Of a stretch of DNA of 15,970 nucleotides, positions 1 through 6,887 are shown piece by piece. The DNA comes from a bacterium (GTDB taxonomy: Bacteria; SZUA-79; Acidulodesulfobacterales; Acidulodesulfobacteraceae): positions 1 through 15,970 of the forward strand of contig JAKAKF010000063.1 of the NCBI GenBank assembly GCA_021813595.1, in the 5' to 3' direction. The position numbers and the translations under genes were made by a program. The stretch's first letter is position 1; each line of letters begins with the position of its first letter. The notes under the pieces were generated by a model. It was not told the origin of the DNA, searched no databases, and saw nothing but the letters and a program-made list of their open reading frames with translations.

Positions 1-618
1 AATCGTAAGGATAAGACTCATAACTTCTTTCTTTTCCATCTTTAAAGCCTCGGCTTTTTTATTCAAGGAAATGTTTTTTGCGGCATATTTTTTCAACAAA
101 ACCGCTTTCAATCCGTTTATTTTATTTTTGACGTAATTTTTAACGAATACGTCCCTGATAGTATCCGCTATATTTAAATTATACGTAACCGATTTCGGGC
201 CTCTTATCCTTAAAAGCACGTTTATAAGACCGTATTTAGTATATATTTCGAGATTGCTCGTAGTCATCGCGTCGTATGTAACGGGTTTTATGAATATCTG
301 CCTTCCGACTGTCTGCTCGGAAAAGGCTCCGGTATTGCCTAACGCGACGTCCAAAGGTATAACCGGAAGTGTTATAACGGAAACATAGCCCGGAGCGGTA
401 TTCAATTTATAAATTATGCCGGATTTTATTTCTAATTTATGCACCCAGAGCCTTTTTTTAACGGTATATTTTTTTAACGGAGAATAATTTATCCCGTATG
501 AAGATAGAGCGGCAAAATTTGCGCAAAATACAATTAAAAATAATAAAATATAATAAATAAAGCTACTTATATTATAATATTTGAACTTTGACTTAAATAT
601 TAAATTTAATATAGACAT
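1..618 (-). CDS. VirB9/TrbG-like outer-membrane-core protein of the T4SS (partial, C-terminus beyond window)
   Basis: Open frame of 206 codons from ATG at 618 to the window edge with no stop, so the C-terminus is missing; full-length relatives are usually about 250-300 residues. The N-terminus has a hydrophobic signal segment (about residues 18-38). The segment after about residue 70 has the VirB9/TrbG N-lobe pattern: GYVSVITLPVIPLDVALG, then an IFIKP strand, then a TSNLEIYTKYG strand, matching the family's 'ikP ... TNL.v.T..g' signature. In known systems VirB9 is periplasmic and, with VirB7 and the VirB10 C-terminus, forms the outer-membrane core ring. The ribosome site is strong (AAAGGAGG, 9 nt before the ATG), 24 nt after the stop of the preceding small gene. 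Lysine-rich residues near 165-200 end the visible part. The position is unusual: virB9 normally lies between virB8 and virB10, but here it comes after virD4. TraK-type secretin-like proteins are the alternative reading. Confidence 0.72.
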   Translation of the reverse strand, partial: MSILNLIFKSKFKYYNISSFIYYILLFLIVFCANFAALSSYGINYSPLKKYTVKKRLWVHKLEIKSGIIYKLNTAPGYVSVITLPVIPLDVALGNTGAFSEQTVGRQIFIKPVTYDAMTTSNLEIYTKYGLINVLLRIRGPKSVTYNLNIADTIRDVFVKNYVKNKINGLKAVLLKKYAAKNISLNKKAEALKMEKKEVMSLILTI

Positions 619-642
619 TAAATAACGCCTCCTTTTACTTTT

Positions 643-981
643 TTATTTTCTGCCGCCGCCGTAATTATCGTTATATTTTTCCAGCTTATTATACATTCTA
701 AGTTTAGAACCGCTGACCCTTATTTCAAAAATTCTGACGTACAATCCGTGAAGCCCCGTCATAAACAAAAACAGATTTACGGCGTACAAAATTATAATTG
801 CGCTATAAACCTTAAAAGAATACGATATAAATATATAAAATGAATTTACGCAATATTCAAAATTCGCGTTCGTAAAATAAAAAAGCGCGAATAATCCGCA
901 AAATACGAGAAAAGCTATTTCTAAAATATCGAGTTCGTAACCCTGCCCCTTTCCGCCGCCTCTGTAATTATTGCTGCTCAT
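643..981 (-). CDS. Small two-helix membrane protein of the T4SS operon, function unknown
   Basis: A 112-residue protein that I do not recognise. It has a short hydrophilic Asn/Gly-rich N-terminus (SSNNYRGGGKGQGYE), a hydrophobic helix at about residues 20-40, a second broader hydrophobic region at about 47-78, then a basic tail ending in NYGGGRK. Gly-rich caps at both ends are odd for a small membrane protein. The start is well supported: ATG at 981 overlaps the end of the virD4-like gene by 14 nt and has GAGGAG 7 nt upstream, so it is probably translationally coupled to the coupling protein. A VirB9-like gene follows after 24 nt. Its size and topology recall VirB3/TraL or small coupling-protein partners, but a separate VirB3 is already present and I see no shared motif. 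It may be an accessory inner-membrane partner of VirD4 or an entry-exclusion-like protein; both are inference from position only. Confidence 0.75.
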   Translation of the reverse strand: MSSNNYRGGGKGQGYELDILEIAFLVFCGLFALFYFTNANFEYCVNSFYIFISYSFKVYSAIIILYAVNLFLFMTGLHGLYVRIFEIRVSGSKLRMYNKLEKYNDNYGGGRK

Positions 982-2782
982 TTGTCCGCTCCTCGAAATA
1001 GCTTTTCGTTTTGGGCTCGTATATCGGATGAAGATATACGAGCCCCGGTCCTTTAACTTCTCCGCCCGAATAAATCCTGTAAACCGCCTGATTTAATTTT
1101 AAACCCGCAAAATCGTTGGTGTCGAACGACGGCAATTTTTCGTAACTCTTGGTAGTTCCCTGCGATATAGTATTGTCGTCCGACAGCAGTTTTCCTATAT
1201 AAGGGTTAAAAACCGCCCTGTCGTCCTGCTCAGTTATATTTTCGGTGATTTTGAGCTTGTATTCCTTATCGCATATTTTGGAGGCTTTTTCCCTCGAATA
1301 ATCGTCGCTTAAAGCAAGCCATAAAGAAGACCTTATATTTCCGATTAAAGAATTAAGCTTTTCTTCGGAGCCGAGTTTCAGCTTTAACGAACTGTAGCTC
1401 TGGGTAAGGACTATATTAATTGCTTTAGACTGCCTGCATCTTGCGAAAAATTCGGCATCCGATTCGATATCGCCGGACGTCACGTAATTCTGGTATTCGT
1501 CGCAAATAAACAAGACCGGCCTTTTTATATTTACAGTATCGTCTATAACCGACTTGTAAACCCTGTTCAATACAGTCCTGAAATAATCGAGTTTCAGCAT
1601 AATGCCGATAATCTTTCCGGTTAAACCGTACTTAGATTCAGGCATATTTAATATAACTATTTTTCCGGAATCGACTACTCCCTGAAAACCGGGGAAATTA
1701 AGTTTCCGTTCGGGACAGCAGAAAGTTTCTTTAAACGCCGGCTTGATAAAATCCGAGCATACCCTTAAAGATTCGCTCTTTATGATAGCCTTGGTTCTCT
1801 CGTCGAGTCCCGCATAATCCGCGCCGGCGAAATACGATGCCGCTAATTTAAGTTCGTTTACGTAAGTTTCTTCATTGGATTTTACTTTTATTAAATTTTG
1901 GGCATGTCCTATAATATTTTTCAATTTATTTTCGTCCGAAACTATTTCGTAAATATCGCTTAACGTAACGTAACCCGTACAAAGCCTGACGATATTAAGG
2001 GAATTGGCAAGCAGATTTATAGATTTGTCTTTCCAGAAACTGTCCTGCCTTCCGTCGTTGGAGTTCATATTTTCGAGAACGGAATATAATCTTTCGGCAA
2101 TAATTTTGGCGTCGAGATTAGGATAATGAACCGGATTAAAATAATAGCCGGAGCCCGGTTCTATTATAACGGCGTCTTCCCCTCTTCCGTTGCGCTTAAG
2201 TATGCGGACGGCTTCTTTCCAAAAATCGCCCTTAACGTCTAATATTAAACCTCCTATTCTTTCGCCCGGCGATTCTTTTTTGTATTTTGCCAGCTGGTCT
2301 AAGAAAGGATAAGCGCATGCGGTAGTCTTTCCCGTGCCGGTAGAACCGAAAACGATAATGCCGGTAAAAAGCCCGTATTTATCCATGAACAGCCATTCCG
2401 GTTTTTCCTTTCTCGTTCCGTCTTTTTCGTGGATTTCGCCTATAACCAATCGAAGTTCTTCGGATTCCGGCCATAACATCGCGTTTCCTGCCGAGGCTTT
2501 TTGATGCGCCGATGCATTTCTCCTTTTATTGTCTTCTTCAGGCTTTAAATATAAATATTTATTATAAGCTATATTAGATAAAGTATGTGAGGATACGAAC
2601 CAGGTGGATATAGGAATAAAAATAAACGCAAGTTTAACCCCGCTAAAATAAGAAAAATAATAACTTATTTTTTTATCGGAAAAAAATCCCGATATAAAAA
2701 ACAGGTAAATAAGCTCCGATATAAAAATTCCTGCCGATACCGATGTTCTTATAATAAAGGCTTTATTGCCGCATTTGTTCAT
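968..2782 (-). CDS. VirD4/TraG-family type IV coupling protein ATPase
   Basis: A 604-residue protein. Two membrane segments (about residues 9-33 and 48-66) anchor a cytoplasmic motor domain. The motor has Walker A GSTGTGKT (146-153), the coupling-protein strand GLILDVKGDF (178-187), Walker B FICDEYQ (425-431, acidic pair D428/E429) and a following INIVLTQSYSSL segment typical of VirD4/TraG/TraD. In known systems this hexameric ATPase brings the relaxase-DNA complex or effectors to the secretion channel. The open frame extends upstream to 2839, but I place the start at ATG 2782: it forms an ATGA overlap with the stop of the AAA+ gene and has GGGAGAG about 9 nt before it, whereas the longer start would sit deep inside that gene. 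The all-alpha domain between the Walker motifs (about 230-370) is present. No relaxase is visible in the window, so the substrate is unknown. Confidence 0.92.
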   Translation of the reverse strand: MNKCGNKAFIIRTSVSAGIFISELIYLFFISGFFSDKKISYYFSYFSGVKLAFIFIPISTWFVSSHTLSNIAYNKYLYLKPEEDNKRRNASAHQKASAGNAMLWPESEELRLVIGEIHEKDGTRKEKPEWLFMDKYGLFTGIIVFGSTGTGKTTACAYPFLDQLAKYKKESPGERIGGLILDVKGDFWKEAVRILKRNGRGEDAVIIEPGSGYYFNPVHYPNLDAKIIAERLYSVLENMNSNDGRQDSFWKDKSINLLANSLNIVRLCTGYVTLSDIYEIVSDENKLKNIIGHAQNLIKVKSNEETYVNELKLAASYFAGADYAGLDERTKAIIKSESLRVCSDFIKPAFKETFCCPERKLNFPGFQGVVDSGKIVILNMPESKYGLTGKIIGIMLKLDYFRTVLNRVYKSVIDDTVNIKRPVLFICDEYQNYVTSGDIESDAEFFARCRQSKAINIVLTQSYSSLKLKLGSEEKLNSLIGNIRSSLWLALSDDYSREKASKICDKEYKLKITENITEQDDRAVFNPYIGKLLSDDNTISQGTTKSYEKLPSFDTNDFAGLKLNQAVYRIYSGGEVKGPGLVYLHPIYEPKTKSYFEERTNEQQ

Positions 2783-3657
2783 TTCAGCTCTCTCCCGAGA
2801 ATATTTTTTACCGCTCTTATATCCGAATAATATGTCCACAGAGACGGTTCAAGCATCTTTATATCTTCTTTCGCGACGTAAGAGCGCTTATTTAACGCCG
2901 CGTTCGTTTTTAATATTTTAACCGTTTCCCGCCACCTTCTGTCCGAAACGAATACCTGTTTGCTTTTTAATTCTTCCCTGATTTTATGCAGGCAGTCGAA
3001 AATTTCCGCGCTTACATCTACCGTTTCAGCCGCTTTGCTTAAAATTTCTATATCTTTTTTTTCCAAAAAATTCTCGGCTGTTTTATTTTCCTTAAAAAAG
3101 TCTTCTTCTTTTAATTCCAGCAATCTTCTAAAATTTTTCCCGTCTTTTACCGGTAAAATTTCCATCCTGAATAAAAACCTGTCGTAAAGAGGCAATAGAT
3201 TTGAATCGGAAGATTTGTCCGGCCTCTCGTTAGAAGCGGCAAAAAGGCTTATTAAAGGAATTCTGCGCGGCTCGGGAGCGTATATTATCCTTTCGTTCAT
3301 AATCGATAAAAGCGAATTGAGCGTAGAATGCGGACCCTTGAAAAATTCGTCTATCAGGGCTATATCGCAGTTATCTATGCCCATTCTGTTTTGAGGGCGG
3401 TTTGAAACGAGCTCTTCTATTTTAGTCGCGGGGGTCATCTGAAAATCGAAAAACATCAAACCTTTTACGCGGTATGCCAGCGCTTTTAACACGGCGGTCT
3501 TGGCAAGCCCCGGCCCGCCTATTAAAATCGAATGTTTTCCCGAAATAACGGATAAAATAATCATATCCACCGCGTTTTTTCTTTCTAAAAAATTAGAATT
3601 CAGGCTTTCTTTAATGCCGTTAATTTTTTCGGCAATAGAATGTGCCGTTTCTTCCAT
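2779..3657 (-). CDS. MoxR/RavA-family AAA+ ATPase embedded in the T4SS operon
   Basis: A 292-residue AAA+ ATPase of the MoxR/RavA type. It shows Walker A GGPGLAKT (47-54), Walker B IALIDE (99-104) followed by FFKGPHSTLNSLLSIMNER, sensor-1 ASNE (141-144) and the arginine-finger region LYDRFLFR (157-164). The C-terminal lid carries VSDRRWRETVKILK and a final ...EDIKMLEPSLW element, as in RavA. It is much shorter than E. coli RavA (about 500 residues) and lacks that protein's C-terminal discoid arm, so it is a core AAA+ module. MoxR proteins act as chaperone-like remodelling ATPases, usually next to a von Willebrand A-domain partner; none is visible here. It lies 65 nt after the virB10-like gene and overlaps virD4 by 4 nt, the slot normally held by virB11. 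The start is supported by GGAGGG 7 nt before the ATG. Family assignment is sure; a role in secretion is inference. Confidence 0.93.
   Translation of the reverse strand: MEETAHSIAEKINGIKESLNSNFLERKNAVDMIILSVISGKHSILIGGPGLAKTAVLKALAYRVKGLMFFDFQMTPATKIEELVSNRPQNRMGIDNCDIALIDEFFKGPHSTLNSLLSIMNERIIYAPEPRRIPLISLFAASNERPDKSSDSNLLPLYDRFLFRMEILPVKDGKNFRRLLELKEEDFFKENKTAENFLEKKDIEILSKAAETVDVSAEIFDCLHKIREELKSKQVFVSDRRWRETVKILKTNAALNKRSYVAKEDIKMLEPSLWTYYSDIRAVKNILGRELK
2783..2797 (-). promoter_or_regulatory. Ribosome binding site setting the virD4-like start
   Basis: On the minus strand CGGGAGAGAG ends five bases before ATG 2782, inside the last codons of the AAA+ gene. With the ATGA stop/start overlap it favours the 604-residue form of the coupling protein over the longer in-frame form starting at 2839, and it implies translational coupling of the two ATPases. 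Confidence 0.6.
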
Positions 3658-3722
3658 TTTTTAACCCTCCGCCTTATCCCCGGATTGCCGTTTTTTATTA
3701 GGTTTCATCTTATTATTTTTAT

Positions 3723-4949
3723 TTATTTCATTCTCGGTTCGATTCCGTTTACGTAAACCGGCTTTAAAAAAATTATTTTTATAGGAGCGCCGGCAGGCAA
3801 GGTTATGCTTATATTTTGTTCGGTTCCCGCATAATCGTTTAATCCGTTCTGCGCGGAATTAAGTTCGTTCCGGGCGACGTTTTCCCTTACCTGATTCTGA
3901 AAAGTGTAAGGTTCCGAAGAATTTACGCCGGAACCGCCGCCTGCAAAAATGGACGCCGCCCCGACTATACCCTGAGCTACGGACGTTAAAATATTTCCGG
4001 CGTAATGCCTGTGTACGTTTCCTTTGACCCCTCCCGAACCGTCCGGCATCATCGCCGCCGCATCTATAGACAGCGAATTTCCCGAACGCTTTATGATTTT
4101 GTCGAAATTTATGTTTAAACGGTTTAAAGAATGTTTTACGCTTACCGTTCCGAAAAATTTATCCCCTTTTTTAAAAACGGCTTTACCGCCCGAATAATAT
4201 CCGGACGCAGCTACGGCTATAACCGGGACTGAAGTATTGTAAGAAAAAATTTTATACTTCGTATAGGCGTCTATTACGGCTCCCTGCGGAACGGCGACTG
4301 CAGGGCCGCTGCCTGCCGGCGCGCCGTTTTTTCCTACGTTTTCGTTTCCCGCAGGCTTAAGAGATTTAATTCCCCTTTCCGAATCTAAAATATATTTTCC
4401 GTACCTTGCTTCTATGAATACTACGGTTTTTTTGGTTATTTGCGGAACGGCGGATGCGGAGCCGGAATTTACTCCGGAATTAAATTTTATATTATGCTTT
4501 AATTCGCCTGCTTCTTTTTTAAATTTAATATCGAATTTACCGGATTTTTTTGTTACGTTTTTGGGTTTTGCGGCATAATCGAAAACGGAAGGCGAAAACT
4601 TTTTTTTATCATTTATCACAGTATTGTTTTTTATACTTTTCTTAACTGCGGCCTTAGGTTTGCCGGAGAACATATACTTTAAAACGATGCCTGCGGCAAT
4701 TATAAAAACTATTATTATCAGGGGCAGTTTAAAAAAACCGAAAAAATCCCTGCCGGATAATTTCTTTTTAACGGCGGGAATGGAGTTATAAACATCTTCT
4801 TCATCGCGAACCTGACCGCCGGAGACGTAGCCGCCGCCGGCTTTTCCTCCGCCGCCGCCGCTTATATCGGCATTAAAGGACCCTGAATTACCCTGCGGAT
4901 TATTTTCTAAATCTTCTTCTTTTATAACGTGCGGATTATTATAAGGCAT
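3723..4949 (-). CDS. VirB10/TrbI/TraB-like T4SS scaffold protein
   Basis: A 408-residue bitopic protein. A hydrophilic N-terminus of about 73 residues contains a Gly-rich stretch (SGGGGGKAGGG), followed by one membrane helix (about 74-94), a Lys-rich periplasmic linker (about 95-215) and a C-terminal beta domain. The C-terminal domain has the VirB10/TrbI pattern: PQGAVIDAYTKYKIFSYNTS, then VIAVAASGYYSGGKAVFKKGDKFFG shortened here as a GDKFFGTV strand, an Ala/Gly-rich hydrophobic helix region (about 320-345, likely the outer-membrane antenna) and a final PAGAPIKIIF strand. VirB10 spans both membranes and couples ATPase activity to the outer-membrane core. The N-terminus is Gly-rich rather than Pro-rich. 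I prefer ATG 4949 (TGATG, 1-nt overlap with the virB8-like stop) over GTG 4952, because GGAGG then lies 6 nt rather than 3 nt upstream. The ATPase gene follows 65 nt downstream. Confidence 0.87.
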   Translation of the reverse strand: MPYNNPHVIKEEDLENNPQGNSGSFNADISGGGGGKAGGGYVSGGQVRDEEDVYNSIPAVKKKLSGRDFFGFFKLPLIIIVFIIAAGIVLKYMFSGKPKAAVKKSIKNNTVINDKKKFSPSVFDYAAKPKNVTKKSGKFDIKFKKEAGELKHNIKFNSGVNSGSASAVPQITKKTVVFIEARYGKYILDSERGIKSLKPAGNENVGKNGAPAGSGPAVAVPQGAVIDAYTKYKIFSYNTSVPVIAVAASGYYSGGKAVFKKGDKFFGTVSVKHSLNRLNINFDKIIKRSGNSLSIDAAAMMPDGSGGVKGNVHRHYAGNILTSVAQGIVGAASIFAGGGSGVNSSEPYTFQNQVRENVARNELNSAQNGLNDYAGTEQNISITLPAGAPIKIIFLKPVYVNGIEPRMK

Positions 4950-5611
4950 CACGCCCCTCCGAGCTTTAAACTGCTGAAATAAACCACCTCTAAACCGAAC
5001 GGAAACTGAACGCTTCTTTTTATCCTTTTAAGAATGAGCTTGTCTTCGTATGCGGCGCTGTTTTTTATAGACCTATCGGAATCGGATATTACCGTCCTTA
5101 TAATATAAAGTTTTAATTCGTCGTGGTTTACGGTCTGCCTTATTAATTTTATTTTTTTAAATTTAATTTTAGAAGTTATACCGGCTTTCTCCATTTTTTG
5201 AACAAATTTGCTTCCGATAATCATATTAAGAGTTTTTTTGCCGTAAGTTCCCGACATTTTATTCAGCGCCCTCGAAAGTTCGGTTTTAATCATTATCGAA
5301 TTAAACCCGGTAAATTCTCGTACGAAACTTTTGGAAAAATATACTATTTCGCCCATACCGGCCTTATTGTTTAGCGGCAGGTTCCTCAAAACTTTTGCAT
5401 TTCCTACTGAGCTTACCCTTATTACTACCGGTACTCTGTTTGCCTTATACGTATAAAAGGCGGTAAAAAGAGAGGTTAAGGCAATTAAAGACATTAGGAT
5501 TATTACGACCTTAAGCGTCGTATTTTGAGATTCAAGGTCGCCCCATATTTCATAAAACAGCCTGCCGTTTCTTTTTTTATAACCGTCTTTGCAATTAAAA
5601 AGTTCAGGCAT
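4949..5611 (-). CDS. VirB8/TraE/TrbF-like inner-membrane T4SS protein
   Basis: A 220-residue protein with a cytoplasmic N-terminus of about 32 residues, one strong membrane helix (about 33-54, TTLKVVIILMSLIALTSLFT) and a periplasmic domain of about 160 residues rich in Lys and beta-strand patterns. Size, topology and position between the VirB6-like and VirB10-like genes fit the VirB8/TraE/TrbF group, whose periplasmic NTF2-like domain links the inner-membrane platform to the outer core. I see no diagnostic motif, so the call rests on architecture and context. The LPLNN and YFSKSFVREF segments soon after the helix resemble the TraE/TrbF layout. An AAGGA lies about 12 nt before the ATG, a rather long spacing, in an AATTAATT-rich leader. 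The stop shares a base with the virB10-like start. No VirB7 lipoprotein gene fits in the 47 nt upstream. Confidence 0.72.
   Translation of the reverse strand: MPELFNCKDGYKKRNGRLFYEIWGDLESQNTTLKVVIILMSLIALTSLFTAFYTYKANRVPVVIRVSSVGNAKVLRNLPLNNKAGMGEIVYFSKSFVREFTGFNSIMIKTELSRALNKMSGTYGKKTLNMIIGSKFVQKMEKAGITSKIKFKKIKLIRQTVNHDELKLYIIRTVISDSDRSIKNSAAYEDKLILKRIKRSVQFPFGLEVVYFSSLKLGGA
4954..4960 (-). promoter_or_regulatory. Ribosome binding site deciding the virB10-like start
   Basis: GGAGGGG on the minus strand lies at the very end of the virB8-like gene. Its core is 6 nt from ATG 4949 and only 3 nt from the in-frame GTG at 4952, so ATG is the better start. The TGATG stop/start arrangement suggests coupled translation. 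Confidence 0.55.
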
Positions 5612-5658
5612 AATTAATTTAAGTCCTTTATTTTCTTAATATTCATAAATCGAGACCG

Positions 5659-6825
5659 TTAAGAGCCCGCGGCAAGGCCGGCTCCCGCGGCTTTAGCCTT
5701 GACCGCTTTTATTTTTTCGTGCGCTTCTCCGCTTATGCCGTCGAATAATTTACCGACCAGAAACGGAACGGAAACGTTTATAACCATCATAATTATAAAA
5801 ACCGTTATAACTTCGGCGAACGTAAACATCCCCAGAATGTTTCCTATGCCCGTTCCGGTAGAAGGCATATCCACGGATTCCATTTTACTTAAAACAGTAA
5901 AGAAAATAAGCTGTTCGAGCGCCGCCATTACGCCCCAGAACGAGATTTCGACGAACATTTTAAACCACTTGGCAAATATGCCCCTCGTGTACGGTATTGT
6001 TTCAAAACCGAGTATTATAGGACAAAGAGAGAACAGCAGTCCAAGAAATACGAGCTGGACTAATGCCATAAAAAGCTGTACCGCCAGATATAAGATATTA
6101 AACAAAAACCATATTATGCCCATAAGAACCGCTCCCGTCAAAGCATGAACCGCGCCTGCGAGCCACGAAACCGGATTCAGATTCCATCCTCCGTGAACTG
6201 ACGAGGTTCCGTTTGAAGAAACGGTAGGAATTGAAACGGAATGGAGACTGCCCGAAATAGAAGAAACTATCTGCGATACGGATTGCCCTATGCCGTAAAT
6301 GTTTTGTTTTATAAGATAGAGTTGTATTTTATCCGCTAAAGTCAATATCAGCTGTGCAAAATTAGACTGTCCGTTCTGCTTCCACGAAAGGAAACCGATA
6401 GCTATTAACGCCGTCCTTAAAAATAATCCGTAATAATTAAAAACGGCGCCCGTTAATTCGGCACGGTATCCTTCAAAAAAAGACAAAACTATGCCGAGCG
6501 CGAATAAAAAATAAAACATATACGTAACAAAACTGCTCAATCCTGAATCCTGTTCGAGCGCCGGAGGAATCGAATCTATGGAAAGCATGCTTAAATCTTC
6601 CCCGTTGTTCAGCTTTGAAATAGACATAGCGGATTTGTCGGCGGCGGCGGCCGAAGCCGAAGCGGTACCGCCGGAACTTGCGGACGCCGGAGGGTTGGAA
6701 CCCGAAGAAGCGGCGCAAGCCGTTCTTGTTAAAATAAAGCCGGAACCGATAATCAAAAAAAATATAAAACTGCAAATAAATAAAGCATGCGGCGGTTTTA
6801 AAATATACTTTAAATTTATGCTCAT
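5659..6825 (-). CDS. VirB6/TrbL-like polytopic T4SS channel protein
   Basis: A 388-residue protein with an N-terminal hydrophobic segment (about 13-33) ending TRTACAA, probably a signal peptide or first helix, then a low-complexity Ser/Ala/Gly linker (about 39-65). Helices follow at about 99-119, 131-147, 228-250, 251-273, 290-312 and 334-357, with a cytoplasmic Ala/Lys-rich tail. A soluble loop (about 160-225) separates the first two helices from the C-terminal group. This hydrophobic C-terminal block ending in FLVGKLFDGISG fits VirB6/TrbL, the inner-membrane channel component. The call is based on topology and position between the VirB5-like and VirB8-like genes. The ATG at 6825 has no recognisable Shine-Dalgarno; its leader is AT-rich (TTAATATTAATTAAATA). 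Other polytopic mating-pair proteins (TraG N-terminus) are possible. Confidence 0.75.
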   Translation of the reverse strand: MSINLKYILKPPHALFICSFIFFLIIGSGFILTRTACAASSGSNPPASASSGGTASASAAAADKSAMSISKLNNGEDLSMLSIDSIPPALEQDSGLSSFVTYMFYFLFALGIVLSFFEGYRAELTGAVFNYYGLFLRTALIAIGFLSWKQNGQSNFAQLILTLADKIQLYLIKQNIYGIGQSVSQIVSSISGSLHSVSIPTVSSNGTSSVHGGWNLNPVSWLAGAVHALTGAVLMGIIWFLFNILYLAVQLFMALVQLVFLGLLFSLCPIILGFETIPYTRGIFAKWFKMFVEISFWGVMAALEQLIFFTVLSKMESVDMPSTGTGIGNILGMFTFAEVITVFIIMMVINVSVPFLVGKLFDGISGEAHEKIKAVKAKAAGAGLAAGS

Positions 6826-6887
6826 AAGTAATCGTATTTAATTAATATTAACTAATATATATGTTATGCGTTCCGTATGTTATCTGC

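Noticed and set aside
2783..2839. Longer N-terminus for the coupling protein (start at 2839)
   Set aside because: It would overlap the ATPase gene by about 60 nt; the ATG at 2782 has an ATGA overlap and a good ribosome site.
3661..3708. A 15-codon mini-ORF ending 3 nt before the MoxR-like start
   Set aside because: It has only a weak ribosome site, and short ORFs are expected by chance in AT-rich gaps; its end simply overlaps the moxR ribosome site. A translational coupler role is possible but unsupported.
5614..5646. A 10-codon mini-ORF ending 2 nt before the VirB8-like start
   Set aside because: No ribosome site and too short to judge; same arrangement as the one before moxR, but two cases do not exceed chance.
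5699..6148. A 149-codon open frame on the plus strand opposite the VirB6-like gene
   Set aside because: It is antisense to a gene with clear membrane topology; its translation shows no domain and the codon pattern is that of a shadow frame.
6473..6775. A 100-codon minus-strand frame within the VirB6-like gene, rich in Arg and Phe
   Set aside because: Same-strand alternative frame of a well supported gene; biased composition is a frame artefact.
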